The position numbers were made by a program, and so were the translations under genes. A stretch of DNA of 64,000 nucleotides from Sphingopyxis sp. LC363 (lineage in GTDB: Bacteria; Pseudomonadota; Alphaproteobacteria; Sphingomonadales; Sphingomonadaceae): contig NZ_JNFC01000006.1 of assembly GCF_000756385.1 (NCBI RefSeq), positions 25,579 through 89,578 on the forward strand, read 5' to 3'. Below the pieces are notes generated by a model. That model worked only from the letters and a program-made list of their open reading frames with translations. It did not search any database and was not told the origin of the DNA. Below, in pieces: positions 6,913 to 15,184 of the stretch (the stretch's first letter is position 1; every line of letters begins with the position of its first letter).

Positions 6913-9180
6913 CTAGAACTTGATCCCCGCCTCGACCGAAATGTTGCGCGTAGGTTCGAGGTAGAGGATCGCGCGCGGCGTTGCGGTGATCGGTGCCGGC
7001 AGGTTGAAGGCGCTGCCAATCGTCTTCTGGTTCGTCAGATTCTTGCCGACGAGCGCGACGTGCCAGCGGTCGTCCTGATCGGCGAGCTGAACGCGCAGGT
7101 CGAGCTTCACATAACCGTTCTGCACCCCGAACACCGGGCTCTGATTGTCCGAGTTGAAATATTTCGACCGGCCCGCGGCAACGCCGGTGATGTCGAGCTT
7201 CAGATCATCGGACATGTCGAAGCGGGCGTGCGCGGTGACGCTGCCGGTCCATTTCGAAGAATAGGCGACGGGAAATCCGGCGAGATTATTGTTCTCGATG
7301 CTGACCGGGTCGGCGGGATTGCAGGTGCCGTCGGTCACCTGGATGGCGAGACAAGCTGCGCCCGGATAATCGTCATATTTGATATCCGAATAGGCGGCCG
7401 AGGCGCTGATGTCGAAATTGGGGATTGGGAAGATGCTGAGCGATCCCTCGATGCCCTTCGACGTGGCGCTGGCGGCGTTGCCGGTCAGATAGCTCGACGT
7501 TTCGGGCCGATAGACCGAAACCTGCAAATCCTTGAATTTGGTGTGATAGGCAGAGACGTTCGCAACGACCTTGCCGTCGAACAGCGTCGATTTGACGCCC
7601 GCCTCGAAATTCTCCGACCGTTCGGGTTCGAAGGTGAAGGTGCTGTCTACGGTGCCAAGCGTGTTCGATACGAAGCCGCCCGATTTCGACCCGCGGCCCC
7701 ACGTCGCATAGACCATGACGCGCGGCGCGATATCATATTGCAGCGTCACCGACGGATCGAAATTGCCTTCGCTGATCGACCCCGTGGCGCTTGAAATCGG
7801 GCGGATCGGGAAGGGGCCGTAGACCAGCCGCGAGGCGAAATCGCCGTCCTTTTTGGTATGGCTGTAGCGCAGGCTGCCGATCGCACGGAACGCGTCGCTG
7901 ATGTTGACCGTCGCCTGGCCGAACACCGACCAGGATTCGGCCTTCTGCTTGAACAGGCTGTCGATGCGGCCGAAATAGTTGAGCGCCGCGATGTTGAAGC
8001 CCTGATATTGCTCGAGCGTGTAGTTCGACTTGTCGTAATAGGCGCCCGCGATGAACTCGAAGGTTCGACCGGTCGGCGACAGGATACGGATTTCCTGCGA
8101 AAATTGGTCGAAACGTTCGGGGAAGGCATTATACACCGAGTTGGGAACAACCGCCCCGCCGCTGTTCGGGATCGTCTGGTCGAAGCCGTTGACGATCTTC
8201 GACTTGAACCAGCTGTAACCGGTGACCGAGGTCAGCGTGAAATCGCCGAGCGCGAGATTGCCGACGCCCGAGATCATCACCGACTTGTTCTTGTTGCCTT
8301 CGTCGCCGAGCGCCGAGCGTTCGAGATAGCGGTTCGTCTGCGGATCCTGTCCGCTCGTCAGCGGGCTGGACACGGTGATGCCGCCGATGACCGTCCGCTT
8401 TCCATATTCGACCTTCGCCGTGTAGTCGAAATTGTCCGACGGTTCCCACTTCAGCGTCAGGCGCAGCAGCTGCGACTTGATCTCGGGGTCGTCGTGATCC
8501 TTTGCGCGGTTATAGATATAGCCGTCCTGGTTGACGATCTTGTACGCGAAGCGCGCGCCGAGGGTGTCGGTGATCGGTCCTGACAGATAGCCCGAAAAGT
8601 CGGTGCCCTTATGGTCGAAATTGTAAAGGCCGGTGATCGCGCCCTCGAAATCCTTCGTCGGCCCCGCCGACACGACGCTGACCGCTCCCGCGGCGGTGTT
8701 CTTGCCGAACAGGGCGCCCTGCGGGCCGCGCAGCACCTCGACGCGTTCGAGGTCGAAGAAGGGGGCCTGCGCCTGACGGTTGCGGCCGGCATAGATACCG
8801 TCGACATAGAGCGAGACCGACTGGTCGAAGGCGAAGTTCGCCGGCGGCGAACCGAAGCCGCGGATATAGATGACGTCGTTGCCGGCGGTCGACTGGACGA
8901 AGACGTTCGGCGTGTAATTCATTACCGCCTTGATGTCGCTCGTGTTGAACTCGGCGAGCTTGGCGCCGCTGACGACCTCCATCGAAATCGGCACGTCCTG
9001 CAGGCTCTGCTCGCGCTTCTGCGCGGTGACGATGATTTCGTTGATGTTGCTGTCGTCGACGTCCGACGCATCGACGGTCGCCGCGTCGGCGGGCGCCGCC
9101 TGCGCGAATGCCGGTGCGGCACCCGCGAGCATCGCGATTCCCGCGACGCCGGACAGTAGAAACTGGTTGCGAGCCTTCAT
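6913..9180 (-). CDS. TonB-dependent outer membrane receptor
   Basis: 755 residues. A signal peptide ends near APAFAQA (about 28), the TonB-box region EIIVTAQKREQSLQDVPISM follows, then the plug with RIEVLRGPQGALFGKNTAAG-type sequence (VEVLRGPQGALFGKN), and a 22-strand barrel ending in the aromatic IKF. It probably imports a bulky hydrophobic or complexed substrate across the outer membrane with TonB energy. The start at 9180 is favoured by GGGAGG six bases upstream over the in-frame GTG at 9186. It heads a minus-strand unit with a Nu-class GST and faces the DUF3237-GST pair across operator copy 2. Confidence 0.95.
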   Translation of the reverse strand: MKARNQFLLSGVAGIAMLAGAAPAFAQAAPADAATVDASDVDDSNINEIIVTAQKREQSLQDVPISMEVVSGAKLAEFNTSDIKAVMNYTPNVFVQSTAGNDVIYIRGFGSPPANFAFDQSVSLYVDGIYAGRNRQAQAPFFDLERVEVLRGPQGALFGKNTAAGAVSVVSAGPTKDFEGAITGLYNFDHKGTDFSGYLSGPITDTLGARFAYKIVNQDGYIYNRAKDHDDPEIKSQLLRLTLKWEPSDNFDYTAKVEYGKRTVIGGITVSSPLTSGQDPQTNRYLERSALGDEGNKNKSVMISGVGNLALGDFTLTSVTGYSWFKSKIVNGFDQTIPNSGGAVVPNSVYNAFPERFDQFSQEIRILSPTGRTFEFIAGAYYDKSNYTLEQYQGFNIAALNYFGRIDSLFKQKAESWSVFGQATVNISDAFRAIGSLRYSHTKKDGDFASRLVYGPFPIRPISSATGSISEGNFDPSVTLQYDIAPRVMVYATWGRGSKSGGFVSNTLGTVDSTFTFEPERSENFEAGVKSTLFDGKVVANVSAYHTKFKDLQVSVYRPETSSYLTGNAASATSKGIEGSLSIFPIPNFDISASAAYSDIKYDDYPGAACLAIQVTDGTCNPADPVSIENNNLAGFPVAYSSKWTGSVTAHARFDMSDDLKLDITGVAAGRSKYFNSDNQSPVFGVQNGYVKLDLRVQLADQDDRWHVALVGKNLTNQKTIGSAFNLPAPITATPRAILYLEPTRNISVEAGIKF

Positions 9181-9247
9181 TGTCACCCTCCCATAGAGCT
9201 GATCGCTGCCGGTCCCGGAAAGCCTTCCGATCCGTCAATCTGATTGA

Positions 9248-9265
9248 CCCTTAGTATACTAATGG
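9248..9265. promoter_or_regulatory. Operator candidate, copy 2 of the 18-bp dyad
   Basis: CCCTTAG-TATA-CTAATGG has 6 of 7 arm positions paired and includes the perfect 12-base palindrome TTAGTATACTAA (9251-9262). It lies between the TonB receptor start (68 bases away) and the DUF3237 start (39 bases away). The layout matches copies 1, 3 and 4. Confidence 0.65.
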
Positions 9266-9303
9266 TTTTATGATTGTCCATAGGCAGGAAGAGGACTCGC
9301 ATC

Positions 9304-9801
9304 ATGAACGAAGAAAACTCGCAAGCGGCGCTCGCAACGCGCCATCTCTGCACCGTCGAGTTCGAAGTCGGCGGCGGAATCATCGGAATCGGCGCATCGC
9401 CGTTCGGCGACCAGCGATTGGGCTATATCAGCGGCGGCCGTTTTTTCGGGTCCCGGATCAATGGGATAGTCTTGCCGGGTGGCGGCAACTGGTCGCGCAG
9501 CGGGCGGCTCGGCGAGGATGCGTCGGTCGGCACCTTCGATGCGCGCGCGGTGTGGCAGACCGATGACGGCGACCTCATTTATCTGAGCTACACCGGCCGC
9601 AACATCATTCCCGACGATGTGCGCGCGACCTTCGCCGACCCTGCGGTGCCCGATGCCGACCCCTCACGCTACTATCTGCGAATCGCGCCGGTGTTCGAAA
9701 CCGCCAGCGCGAAATATGCCTGGCTCAACGGCGTGCTCGCGGTCGGCGTCGGCGAACGCACCGGTTTCGGCGTGCGCCATGCGATCCACGAGATATTGTG
9801 A
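9304..9801 (+). CDS. DUF3237 family protein
   Basis: 165 residues. HLCTVEFEVGGGIIGIG near the N-terminus and the ending VLAVGVGERTGFGVRHAIHEIL match DUF3237, a small beta-barrel family of unknown biochemical function often found in aromatic or steroid degradation clusters. AGGAAGAGGA precedes the ATG. Its stop overlaps the next start (TGATG), so it is coupled to the Nu-class GST. The pair faces the TonB receptor across operator copy 2. No catalytic residues can be assigned. Confidence 0.85.
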   Translation: MNEENSQAALATRHLCTVEFEVGGGIIGIGASPFGDQRLGYISGGRFFGSRINGIVLPGGGNWSRSGRLGEDASVGTFDARAVWQTDDGDLIYLSYTGRNIIPDDVRATFADPAVPDADPSRYYLRIAPVFETASAKYAWLNGVLAVGVGERTGFGVRHAIHEIL

Positions 9802-10526
9802 TGATCGACCTGCATTATTCGGCGACCCCGAACGGGCAGAAGATCGCGATCATGCTTGAGGAAATCCGCGAGCCCTATCGCGTCATTCCCTATGACATTT
9901 TCGAGGGCGACCAACTGACCGCCGAGTTCGGGCGCATCAACCCCAACCACAAATTGCCCGCAATCGTCGATCATGCCCCGGCAGGTGGCGGCGACCCGGT
10001 GACGGTGTTCGAGTCGGGCGCGATCCTGCAATATCTGGCCGAGAAAAGCGGGCGCTTCCTGCCCGCGTTGGGCGCGGCGCGCGCGGCAACGCTGTCATGG
10101 CTGACCTGGCAGGTCGCAGGGCTCGGGCCGATGGGCGGGCAGGCGAGCCATTTCCTCCGCTACGCCCCGGCGGGGCAGGATTATGCGACCGAGCGCTATA
10201 CGAAGGAGCTCACGCGCCTCCTCACCGTGCTCGAAAAGCGGCTGGAAAAGAGCGCCTATGTCGCGGGCGACGACTATAGCATCGCCGACATGGCGATCTG
10301 GCCCGGCCGCGCGTCGGCATTCGTCATGGGAATGGGACTCGACGATTGGCCCGCGATGCGCCGCTGGTTCGAAGAGATTCGCGAGCGCCCGGCGGTAGCG
10401 CGGGCGATGACGCGCGAGGAGCTGAAGGCGCCGGCGAAATATATCGGCCGGCACCAGGCGCTCGACGAGAAGGAATGGTCGAACATGTTCGGCGCTGCGA
10501 ACCATGCGGCCGTGAAAGGTGACTGA
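9801..10526 (+). CDS. Nu-class glutathione S-transferase
   Basis: 241 residues, a paralogue of the GST at 6098-6808. YSATPNGQKIAIMLEE holds the TPN-x-K motif, FESGAILQYLAEKSGRFLP follows, then GPMGGQASHFLRYAP and SIADMAIWPGRA in the C-domain. The family's usual HHF is SHF here. The last about 30 residues (KYIGRHQALDEKEWSNMF) resemble the tail of the 6098 paralogue (VLTEEQWSNLF), which suggests duplication. Translation is coupled to DUF3237. Confidence 0.9.
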   Translation: MIDLHYSATPNGQKIAIMLEEIREPYRVIPYDIFEGDQLTAEFGRINPNHKLPAIVDHAPAGGGDPVTVFESGAILQYLAEKSGRFLPALGAARAATLSWLTWQVAGLGPMGGQASHFLRYAPAGQDYATERYTKELTRLLTVLEKRLEKSAYVAGDDYSIADMAIWPGRASAFVMGMGLDDWPAMRRWFEEIRERPAVARAMTREELKAPAKYIGRHQALDEKEWSNMFGAANHAAVKGD

Positions 10527-10556
10527 GACACTGGCGCGCGCGGAGCGCGAAGAGGT

Positions 10557-10583
10557 GGTGCCGGGACCGGCGATCCCGGCACC
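10557..10583. terminator. Hairpin between convergent genes
   Basis: GGTGCCGGGA - CCGGCGA - TCCCGGCACC forms a perfect 10-bp stem with a 7-base loop between the GST and the interrupted isochorismatase-family gene. Neither strand has a clear T-run after it, so it may act as a Rho-assisted or bidirectional stop or as mRNA 3'-end protection. Confidence 0.5.
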
Positions 10584-10589
10584 AACGGG

Positions 10590-11243
10590 TCAGCCGGCGC
10601 CGCCGGGCACGGGCGTGTTGAGCAACTGCTGCTCCCACAGATAGGCGATACCGCTGCCCGCGGCGTGCTGGATGAGGACGTCGGTCAGTTCGGCGGCATG
10701 TTCGGTCCGCGCCCAGTCGCGCTGCCATTCCGCCGCGAGCGCGAGCCACGTCATCATGTTCGCGCCCGCTGCGATCATGCGCTGGATCGCAACTTGATGC
10801 GCCTCGATCGACGTGCCGCCTGACGCATCGGTGATGACCGTGACGTCCCAGCCTTCGCCGAGCGCCTGGATCACCGGCATTGCGACGCAGATTTCGGTCC
10901 ACAGACCCGCAATGATCAACTGCTTGCGGCCCGTTGCCTTCACTGCGTCGACCACTTTCCGGTCTTCCTAGGTGTTGATGAAGGTGCGATCGATCACACC
11001 CTGATCGGGGAACAGATCGGTGATCTGCGGAAAGATCAGGCCGCCGCGGGCGGCAACCACGCTGGTCAGGATGGTGGGGACGCCGAACGCCTTGGCGGTT
11101 TTCGCGAGCGCGGCCGAATTATTGACCACCGCGTGCGGATCATGGCTGTTCAGGTTCGCTAGCTGATAGGGCTGATGATCGATGAGGACGAGGACCGAAT
11201 CTTCGGGGCGAAGAAGCGACGCGAGGCCGTTGCGAAAGGTCAT
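10590..11243 (-). pseudogene. Isochorismatase-family hydrolase (YcaC-like), interrupted by amber codon
   Basis: The frame codes for a complete cysteine-hydrolase-type protein of about 217 residues. The N-half has VLVLIDHQPYQL with the catalytic Asp and the C-half has LWTEICVAMPVIQA with the nucleophile Cys. Codon 92 (10968-10970) is TAG exactly where homologues have Trp (expected INS/NT-W-ED), with the same reading frame on both sides, so a single G-to-A change would account for it. The product would stop before the active-site Cys. GTG at 10955 could in principle restart translation but would give only the C-half. It lies divergent from a LysR gene. Either a recent pseudogene or a sequencing error. 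Confidence 0.85.
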
Positions 11244-11353
11244 GATTATCCCTTGCTGTCGATAGAGTAAGGCAATGTGCCGGCAGGCCCGCGCTGTCTG
11301 CCCGGGCGCCTGCTCGATCTTCTTGCCGTTCCTGAAGTTGATGCGGTAGTGCC

Positions 11354-11399
11354 GTCCAATGGCACACTGTGTCGCGAAATAAGGAACGATCCATTGGAC
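11354..11399. promoter_or_regulatory. Inverted repeat in LysR/isochorismatase promoter
   Basis: GTCCAATGG (11354-11362) and CCATTGGAC (11391-11399) are perfect 9-bp inverted copies 28 bases apart. The second overlaps the proposed TTG start of the LysR gene. The arrangement suggests a looped or double-site operator for LysR autoregulation; chance cannot be excluded. Confidence 0.4.
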
Positions 11400-12284
11400 A
11401 TCGACGACCTCAGGACCTTCGTGGAAGTGGCCGATGCCGGGGGTGTATCGCCCGCCGCGCGTCGGCTGGGCGTTTCCAAATCGATCGTCAGCCGGCGGCT
11501 GTCGCGCCTCGAAGCCGACCTTGGCGTCCAATTGCTCGCGCGATCGACGCGCGGCGCGGCGCTGACCGAAGCCGGCGTCATTTTCCGCGACCATGCGGCG
11601 CGGGCCAGCGCCGAAATCGATGTGGCGAGAGAGACAATTCTTCCCGCGGGCGAGCTGCGCGGGCGCTTGCGGGTTTCGGCGCCCCTGACCTTTGGCCCGA
11701 CCCATTTCGCGCCCGTGCTCGCCGAAATGGCTTGCCGCCATCCGCGGCTCCATATCCAGACCTGTTACACCGATCGCTTCGTCGACCTGATCGCGGAGGG
11801 TTACGATTGCGCGATCCGTGTCGGCTATCTGCAGGACTCCAACCTGATCGCGCGCCGCATCGGCCCGATGTATGGACGGTTGCTCGCCAGCCCAGCCTAT
11901 ATCGACGCACACGGCGCGCCCGAGACTCCGGACGAACTTGTCGCCCATCAGGCGCTGATGCAGGGTACCGAAAGCTGGTTGCTCCTCGATGGCGACAGGG
12001 TCGTGACGGTCCGTCCGCAGGGGCGTTTCAAGGCGGACAACGGGACGGCGCTGATCGCGGCGGCGGTCGCCGGGCTCGGGATCGCCTATCTCCCCGACGG
12101 CCTGTCGCACGACTATGTGGCGTCGGGCGCGCTCGTGCGGGTCATGACGCGGCATCTTCCGCCGCCGGCGGGCATATACGTCGTCCGGCCGCCCAGCCCG
12201 CATCCGGCGCGAAAGATACGCGAACTCACCGACCTGCTCATCGAATATTATGAACAGACGCCGTCGCTGGCGGGAACCGTATAA
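11394..12284 (+). CDS. LysR-family transcriptional regulator
   Basis: 296 residues. The N-terminal winged HTH is DDLRTFVEVADAGGVSPAARRLGVSKSIVSRRLSRLE (about 4-40), followed by the linker helix and a periplasmic-binding-like effector domain (about 88-290, starting LRVSAPLTFGP). The TTG start at LDIDDL was chosen because AAGGAA lies seven bases before it and LysR proteins start there; an upstream ATG would add 39 unrelated residues. It is divergent from the interrupted isochorismatase-family gene, its likely target. Confidence 0.92.
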   Translation: MDIDDLRTFVEVADAGGVSPAARRLGVSKSIVSRRLSRLEADLGVQLLARSTRGAALTEAGVIFRDHAARASAEIDVARETILPAGELRGRLRVSAPLTFGPTHFAPVLAEMACRHPRLHIQTCYTDRFVDLIAEGYDCAIRVGYLQDSNLIARRIGPMYGRLLASPAYIDAHGAPETPDELVAHQALMQGTESWLLLDGDRVVTVRPQGRFKADNGTALIAAAVAGLGIAYLPDGLSHDYVASGALVRVMTRHLPPPAGIYVVRPPSPHPARKIRELTDLLIEYYEQTPSLAGTV

Positions 12285-12290
12285 CCGCGC

Positions 12291-12995
12291 CTAGCGTTTC
12301 GCGTGCTGGCGGTCGCCCCACAGGATTGCGCGATGCTCGTCGGTGAAGCCGGTGAGGCCGCCCTCGATCGTCTCGGCGCGCGCGACGCCGACCGTCATCC
12401 CCTCTGCGACCGCGGGGCGTTCGAGCATCGCGGCGCCCCAGCGATCGACGTTCGGAAAACGTCCGGCCTTTTCGATCAACTGGCGGCGCAGATAGGGCAG
12501 GGTCGCCATGTCGGCGATCGTATAGTCGTCGCCCGCGAGCCATTCGGCTTGGCCCAGCCGCTTGTCGAGCACCATCATCAACCGGTCGACCTCGCGGCTG
12601 TAGCGCGCGATGGCATAGTCGTGCCGGTCCCTGGCATAGTGAGTGAAATGCGCCTCCTGCCCGAACATCGGGCCGACGCCCGACACCTGGAACATCAGCC
12701 ATTGCCAGCAGATCGCGCGCTTCACCGGATCGGCGGGCAGGAAACGCCCGCTCTTCTCGGCGAGGTAGAGGAGGATCGCGCCGGTTTCCCAAAGCACGAA
12801 GCGCTCGCCGCCGGGTCCGTCCTCGTCGACGATCACCGGCGTCTTGTTGTTCGGGTTGAGCGCGAGAAATTCGGGCGTCAGCTGGTCGCCCGCGAGGATG
12901 TCGATATACTCGAGCCGCCAGTCGAGCCCCATTTCGAGGAGCGCGATCGCGATCTTGCGCGCATTGGGGGTCGGGCCGCCATAGAGGGTGATCAT
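12291..12995 (-). CDS. Nu-class-like glutathione S-transferase
   Basis: 234 residues, the third Nu-type paralogue in the island. GGPTPNARKIAIALLEMG carries TPN but with Ala-Arg where the others have GxK, LWETGAILLYLAEKSGRFLP is the glutathione-binding segment (Glu-Thr), and GPMFGQEAHFTHYA with TIADMATLPYLRR marks the C-domain. It lies five bases after the CaiB gene on the same strand and is probably co-transcribed with it from the promoter bearing operator copy 3. It is convergent with LysR, with almost no gap. Confidence 0.88.
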   Translation of the reverse strand: MITLYGGPTPNARKIAIALLEMGLDWRLEYIDILAGDQLTPEFLALNPNNKTPVIVDEDGPGGERFVLWETGAILLYLAEKSGRFLPADPVKRAICWQWLMFQVSGVGPMFGQEAHFTHYARDRHDYAIARYSREVDRLMMVLDKRLGQAEWLAGDDYTIADMATLPYLRRQLIEKAGRFPNVDRWGAAMLERPAVAEGMTVGVARAETIEGGLTGFTDEHRAILWGDRQHAKR

Positions 12996-12999
12996 CGCG

Positions 13000-14163
13000 T
13001 CAGCCCTCCCGTCCAAGCCAGCGTCTGAGCACGTCGGCGCTATCCTGTCCGACCGTGAGCGGGGCAGGGCGACGCACGCTGCCCGGCGTCGCCGACAGTT
13101 TCGGGAAGACACCCTGCATCGTGACTTCGCCCAGTTCTTCGTCGGCCACCGTCACCAGCGCTTCGCGCGCGGCGAAATGCGGGTCGGCCATCATGTCTTC
13201 GGCGTCGAAAATGCGACCCGCAGGCACGCTCGCTTCGATCATCCTCGTCTCGAGTTCCTCGATGGTCAGCATCCGCGTCCATTCGCCGATCAGCGCGTCG
13301 AGTTCTTCCTGCCGCGCGCCGCGCGCGCGGTGCGTCGCATAGCGATCGTCGCTCGCGAGTTCGGGGCGGCCCATCGCGGCGGCGAGCCTTGCGAAGACGC
13401 CGTCCTGATTGGCGCCGATCAGATATTCGCCGTCCTTGCACGGGTAGACGTTCGACGGCGCGATCGCGGGGAGCGTCGATCCGGTGCGCCGCCGCTTGGT
13501 GCCGCTTGCCGAATAGTCCGACACGGTCGATTCCATCACCTGCAGCACCGCCTCGTAGAGCGCGGAATCGACGATCTGGCCTTCGCCGGTCTTGCTGCGG
13601 TGGTAAAGCGCGGCGAGCGCGCCCATGCAGCCGTAAGTCGCGGCGAGCGTATCGCCGATCGACACGCCCATGCGCGCAGGGGGGAGGTCGGGATAGCCGA
13701 CGATTCCGCGCCAGCCGCCCATCGCTTCGCCGATGCCGCCGAAGCCCGCGCGCGACGAATAGGGGCCGGTCTGGCCATAGCCCGATACGCGCACGACGAT
13801 CAGCCCCGGGTTCGTCTTGCGGAGTTCGACGGGGTCGAGGTTCCATTTCTCGAGCGTACCGGGGCGGAAATTCTCGATCAATATGTCGGCCTTGGCGATC
13901 AGTTCGCGCGCGAGCGCCTGTCCTTCTTCGGAGCGCAAATCGACCGCGACAGAATATTTATTGCGCGCGATCACGCGCCACCAGCTCGGTTTGTCGCCCT
14001 GGCCCCAGTTGCGCATCTGGTCGCCGGTCACCGGCGGTTCGAGCTTGACGATTTCAGCGCCCATGTCGCCGAGAAGCTGCCCGCAGAAGGGGCCGGCGAT
14101 GAGCTGACCCATCTCGACCACCCTGATGCCCTCCAGCGCGCCCCCGCTGCCCGTATCGCTCAT
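13000..14163 (-). CDS. CaiB/BaiF family (class III) CoA-transferase
   Basis: 387 residues. LEGIRVVEMGQLIAGPFCGQLLGDMGAEIVKLEPP (about 10-44) is the family's Rossmann-like start, and the catalytic Asp lies in the PSWWRVIARNKYSVAVDL to GDTLAATYG portion (VSIGDTLAATYG). These enzymes move CoA between carboxylic acids. The ATG follows GAAAGGAA. It heads a unit with a Nu-class GST and is divergent from the HMG-CoA-lyase-like gene, so acid activation and C-C cleavage are controlled together from one region. Acid substrate unknown. Confidence 0.93.
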   Translation of the reverse strand: MSDTGSGGALEGIRVVEMGQLIAGPFCGQLLGDMGAEIVKLEPPVTGDQMRNWGQGDKPSWWRVIARNKYSVAVDLRSEEGQALARELIAKADILIENFRPGTLEKWNLDPVELRKTNPGLIVVRVSGYGQTGPYSSRAGFGGIGEAMGGWRGIVGYPDLPPARMGVSIGDTLAATYGCMGALAALYHRSKTGEGQIVDSALYEAVLQVMESTVSDYSASGTKRRRTGSTLPAIAPSNVYPCKDGEYLIGANQDGVFARLAAAMGRPELASDDRYATHRARGARQEELDALIGEWTRMLTIEELETRMIEASVPAGRIFDAEDMMADPHFAAREALVTVADEELGEVTMQGVFPKLSATPGSVRRPAPLTVGQDSADVLRRWLGREG

Positions 14164-14221
14164 ATCATTCCTTTCGCGGCCGACTCTGATAAAACGACCT
14201 GCCTCGCCCATGGCCTTTGTA

Positions 14222-14239
14222 TACTTAGAATGCTATGTA
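14222..14239. promoter_or_regulatory. Operator candidate, copy 3 of the 18-bp dyad
   Basis: TACTTAG-AATG-CTATGTA has 6 of 7 arm positions paired. It lies 59 bases upstream of the CaiB start and 43 upstream of the HMG-CoA-lyase-like start, in a divergent promoter, like the other copies. Confidence 0.65.
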
Positions 14240-14281
14240 ATTTTCAACCTGCTAAATGACTCGGAACACTCGGGACGCAAG

Positions 14282-15184
14282 ATGTTGAAAAATAAAGCCG
14301 TGGAACTGGTGGAGGTCGGCCCGCGCGACGGGCTGCAGAATGAGACGGCGATCGTTTCGACCGCCGACAAGCTCGAACTGATCCGCCGTGCGATCGATTA
14401 TGGGATCCGGCGTATCGAGGTGACGAGTTTCGTCAATCCGAAGAAGGTGCCGCAACTTGCCGACGCCGAGGAGCTGGTGGCGATGCTGCCGGCGCGCGAT
14501 GATATGACCTATATCGGCCTCGTCCTCAATCGCCGCGGCGCCGAGCGCGCGCTCGCGACGGGCCGGATCGACGAACTCGGCGCGGTGTGCGTGACGAGCG
14601 ACAGTTTCGGCATCCGCAATCAGGGGCAAAGCTCGGACGAATCGCTCGCCGCCGCGATGGAGATCGTCGCGCTGGCGCGGGGGGCGGGACGCAGCGGGCA
14701 GATCACCATCGCCACCGCGTTCGGCTGTCCGTTCGAGGGCAGGGTGGCGACCCAGCGCGTCGTCGAGATGGCGAAGCGCGCTGCCGACGCGCGCCCGCGC
14801 GAAATCGCGCTCGCCGATACGATCGGGGTCGGCGTGCCGGCGCAGGTGTCGGAGATGGTCGGGCGCGTGCGCGAGGCGGTCGGCGATCTGCCGGTGCGCG
14901 TCCATTTCCACAACACGCGCGGCACCGGCATCGCCAATGTCTGGGCCGCGGTGGAGGAAGGCGCGGCGACGGTCGATGCGTCGCTCGGCGGGCTCGGCGG
15001 CTGTCCCTTCGCGCCCGGCGCGGCGGGCAATGTCGCGACCGAGGATGTCGTCTATCTGCTCGATCGGAGCGGCATGGGGACAGGTGTGACGCTGTCGCAG
15101 GTCATTGAAGCCGCCGACTGGCTCGCCGGCGTCATGGGTCGTCCGTTGCCCGCCATGGTCAGCAAGGCGCCCGCCTTTCCCTAG
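14282..15184 (+). CDS. Hydroxymethylglutaryl-CoA lyase-type enzyme
   Basis: 300 residues of the DRE-TIM aldolase family. VEVGPRDGLQNE (about 10-21) is the metal/substrate motif with the Arg-Asp pair, VRVHFHNTRGTG supplies the His metal ligands, and SLGGLGGCPFAPGAAGN is the HMG-CoA lyase signature with catalytic Cys. It would cleave an HMG-CoA-like beta-hydroxy-beta-methylacyl-CoA to acetyl-CoA and a ketoacid. In this cluster the real substrate may be a branched intermediate of the island's pathway. Only a weak SD is present. It converges on the DMT gene with a 4-base overlap of stops (CTAG). Confidence 0.92.
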   Translation: MLKNKAVELVEVGPRDGLQNETAIVSTADKLELIRRAIDYGIRRIEVTSFVNPKKVPQLADAEELVAMLPARDDMTYIGLVLNRRGAERALATGRIDELGAVCVTSDSFGIRNQGQSSDESLAAAMEIVALARGAGRSGQITIATAFGCPFEGRVATQRVVEMAKRAADARPREIALADTIGVGVPAQVSEMVGRVREAVGDLPVRVHFHNTRGTGIANVWAAVEEGAATVDASLGGLGGCPFAPGAAGNVATEDVVYLLDRSGMGTGVTLSQVIEAADWLAGVMGRPLPAMVSKAPAFP

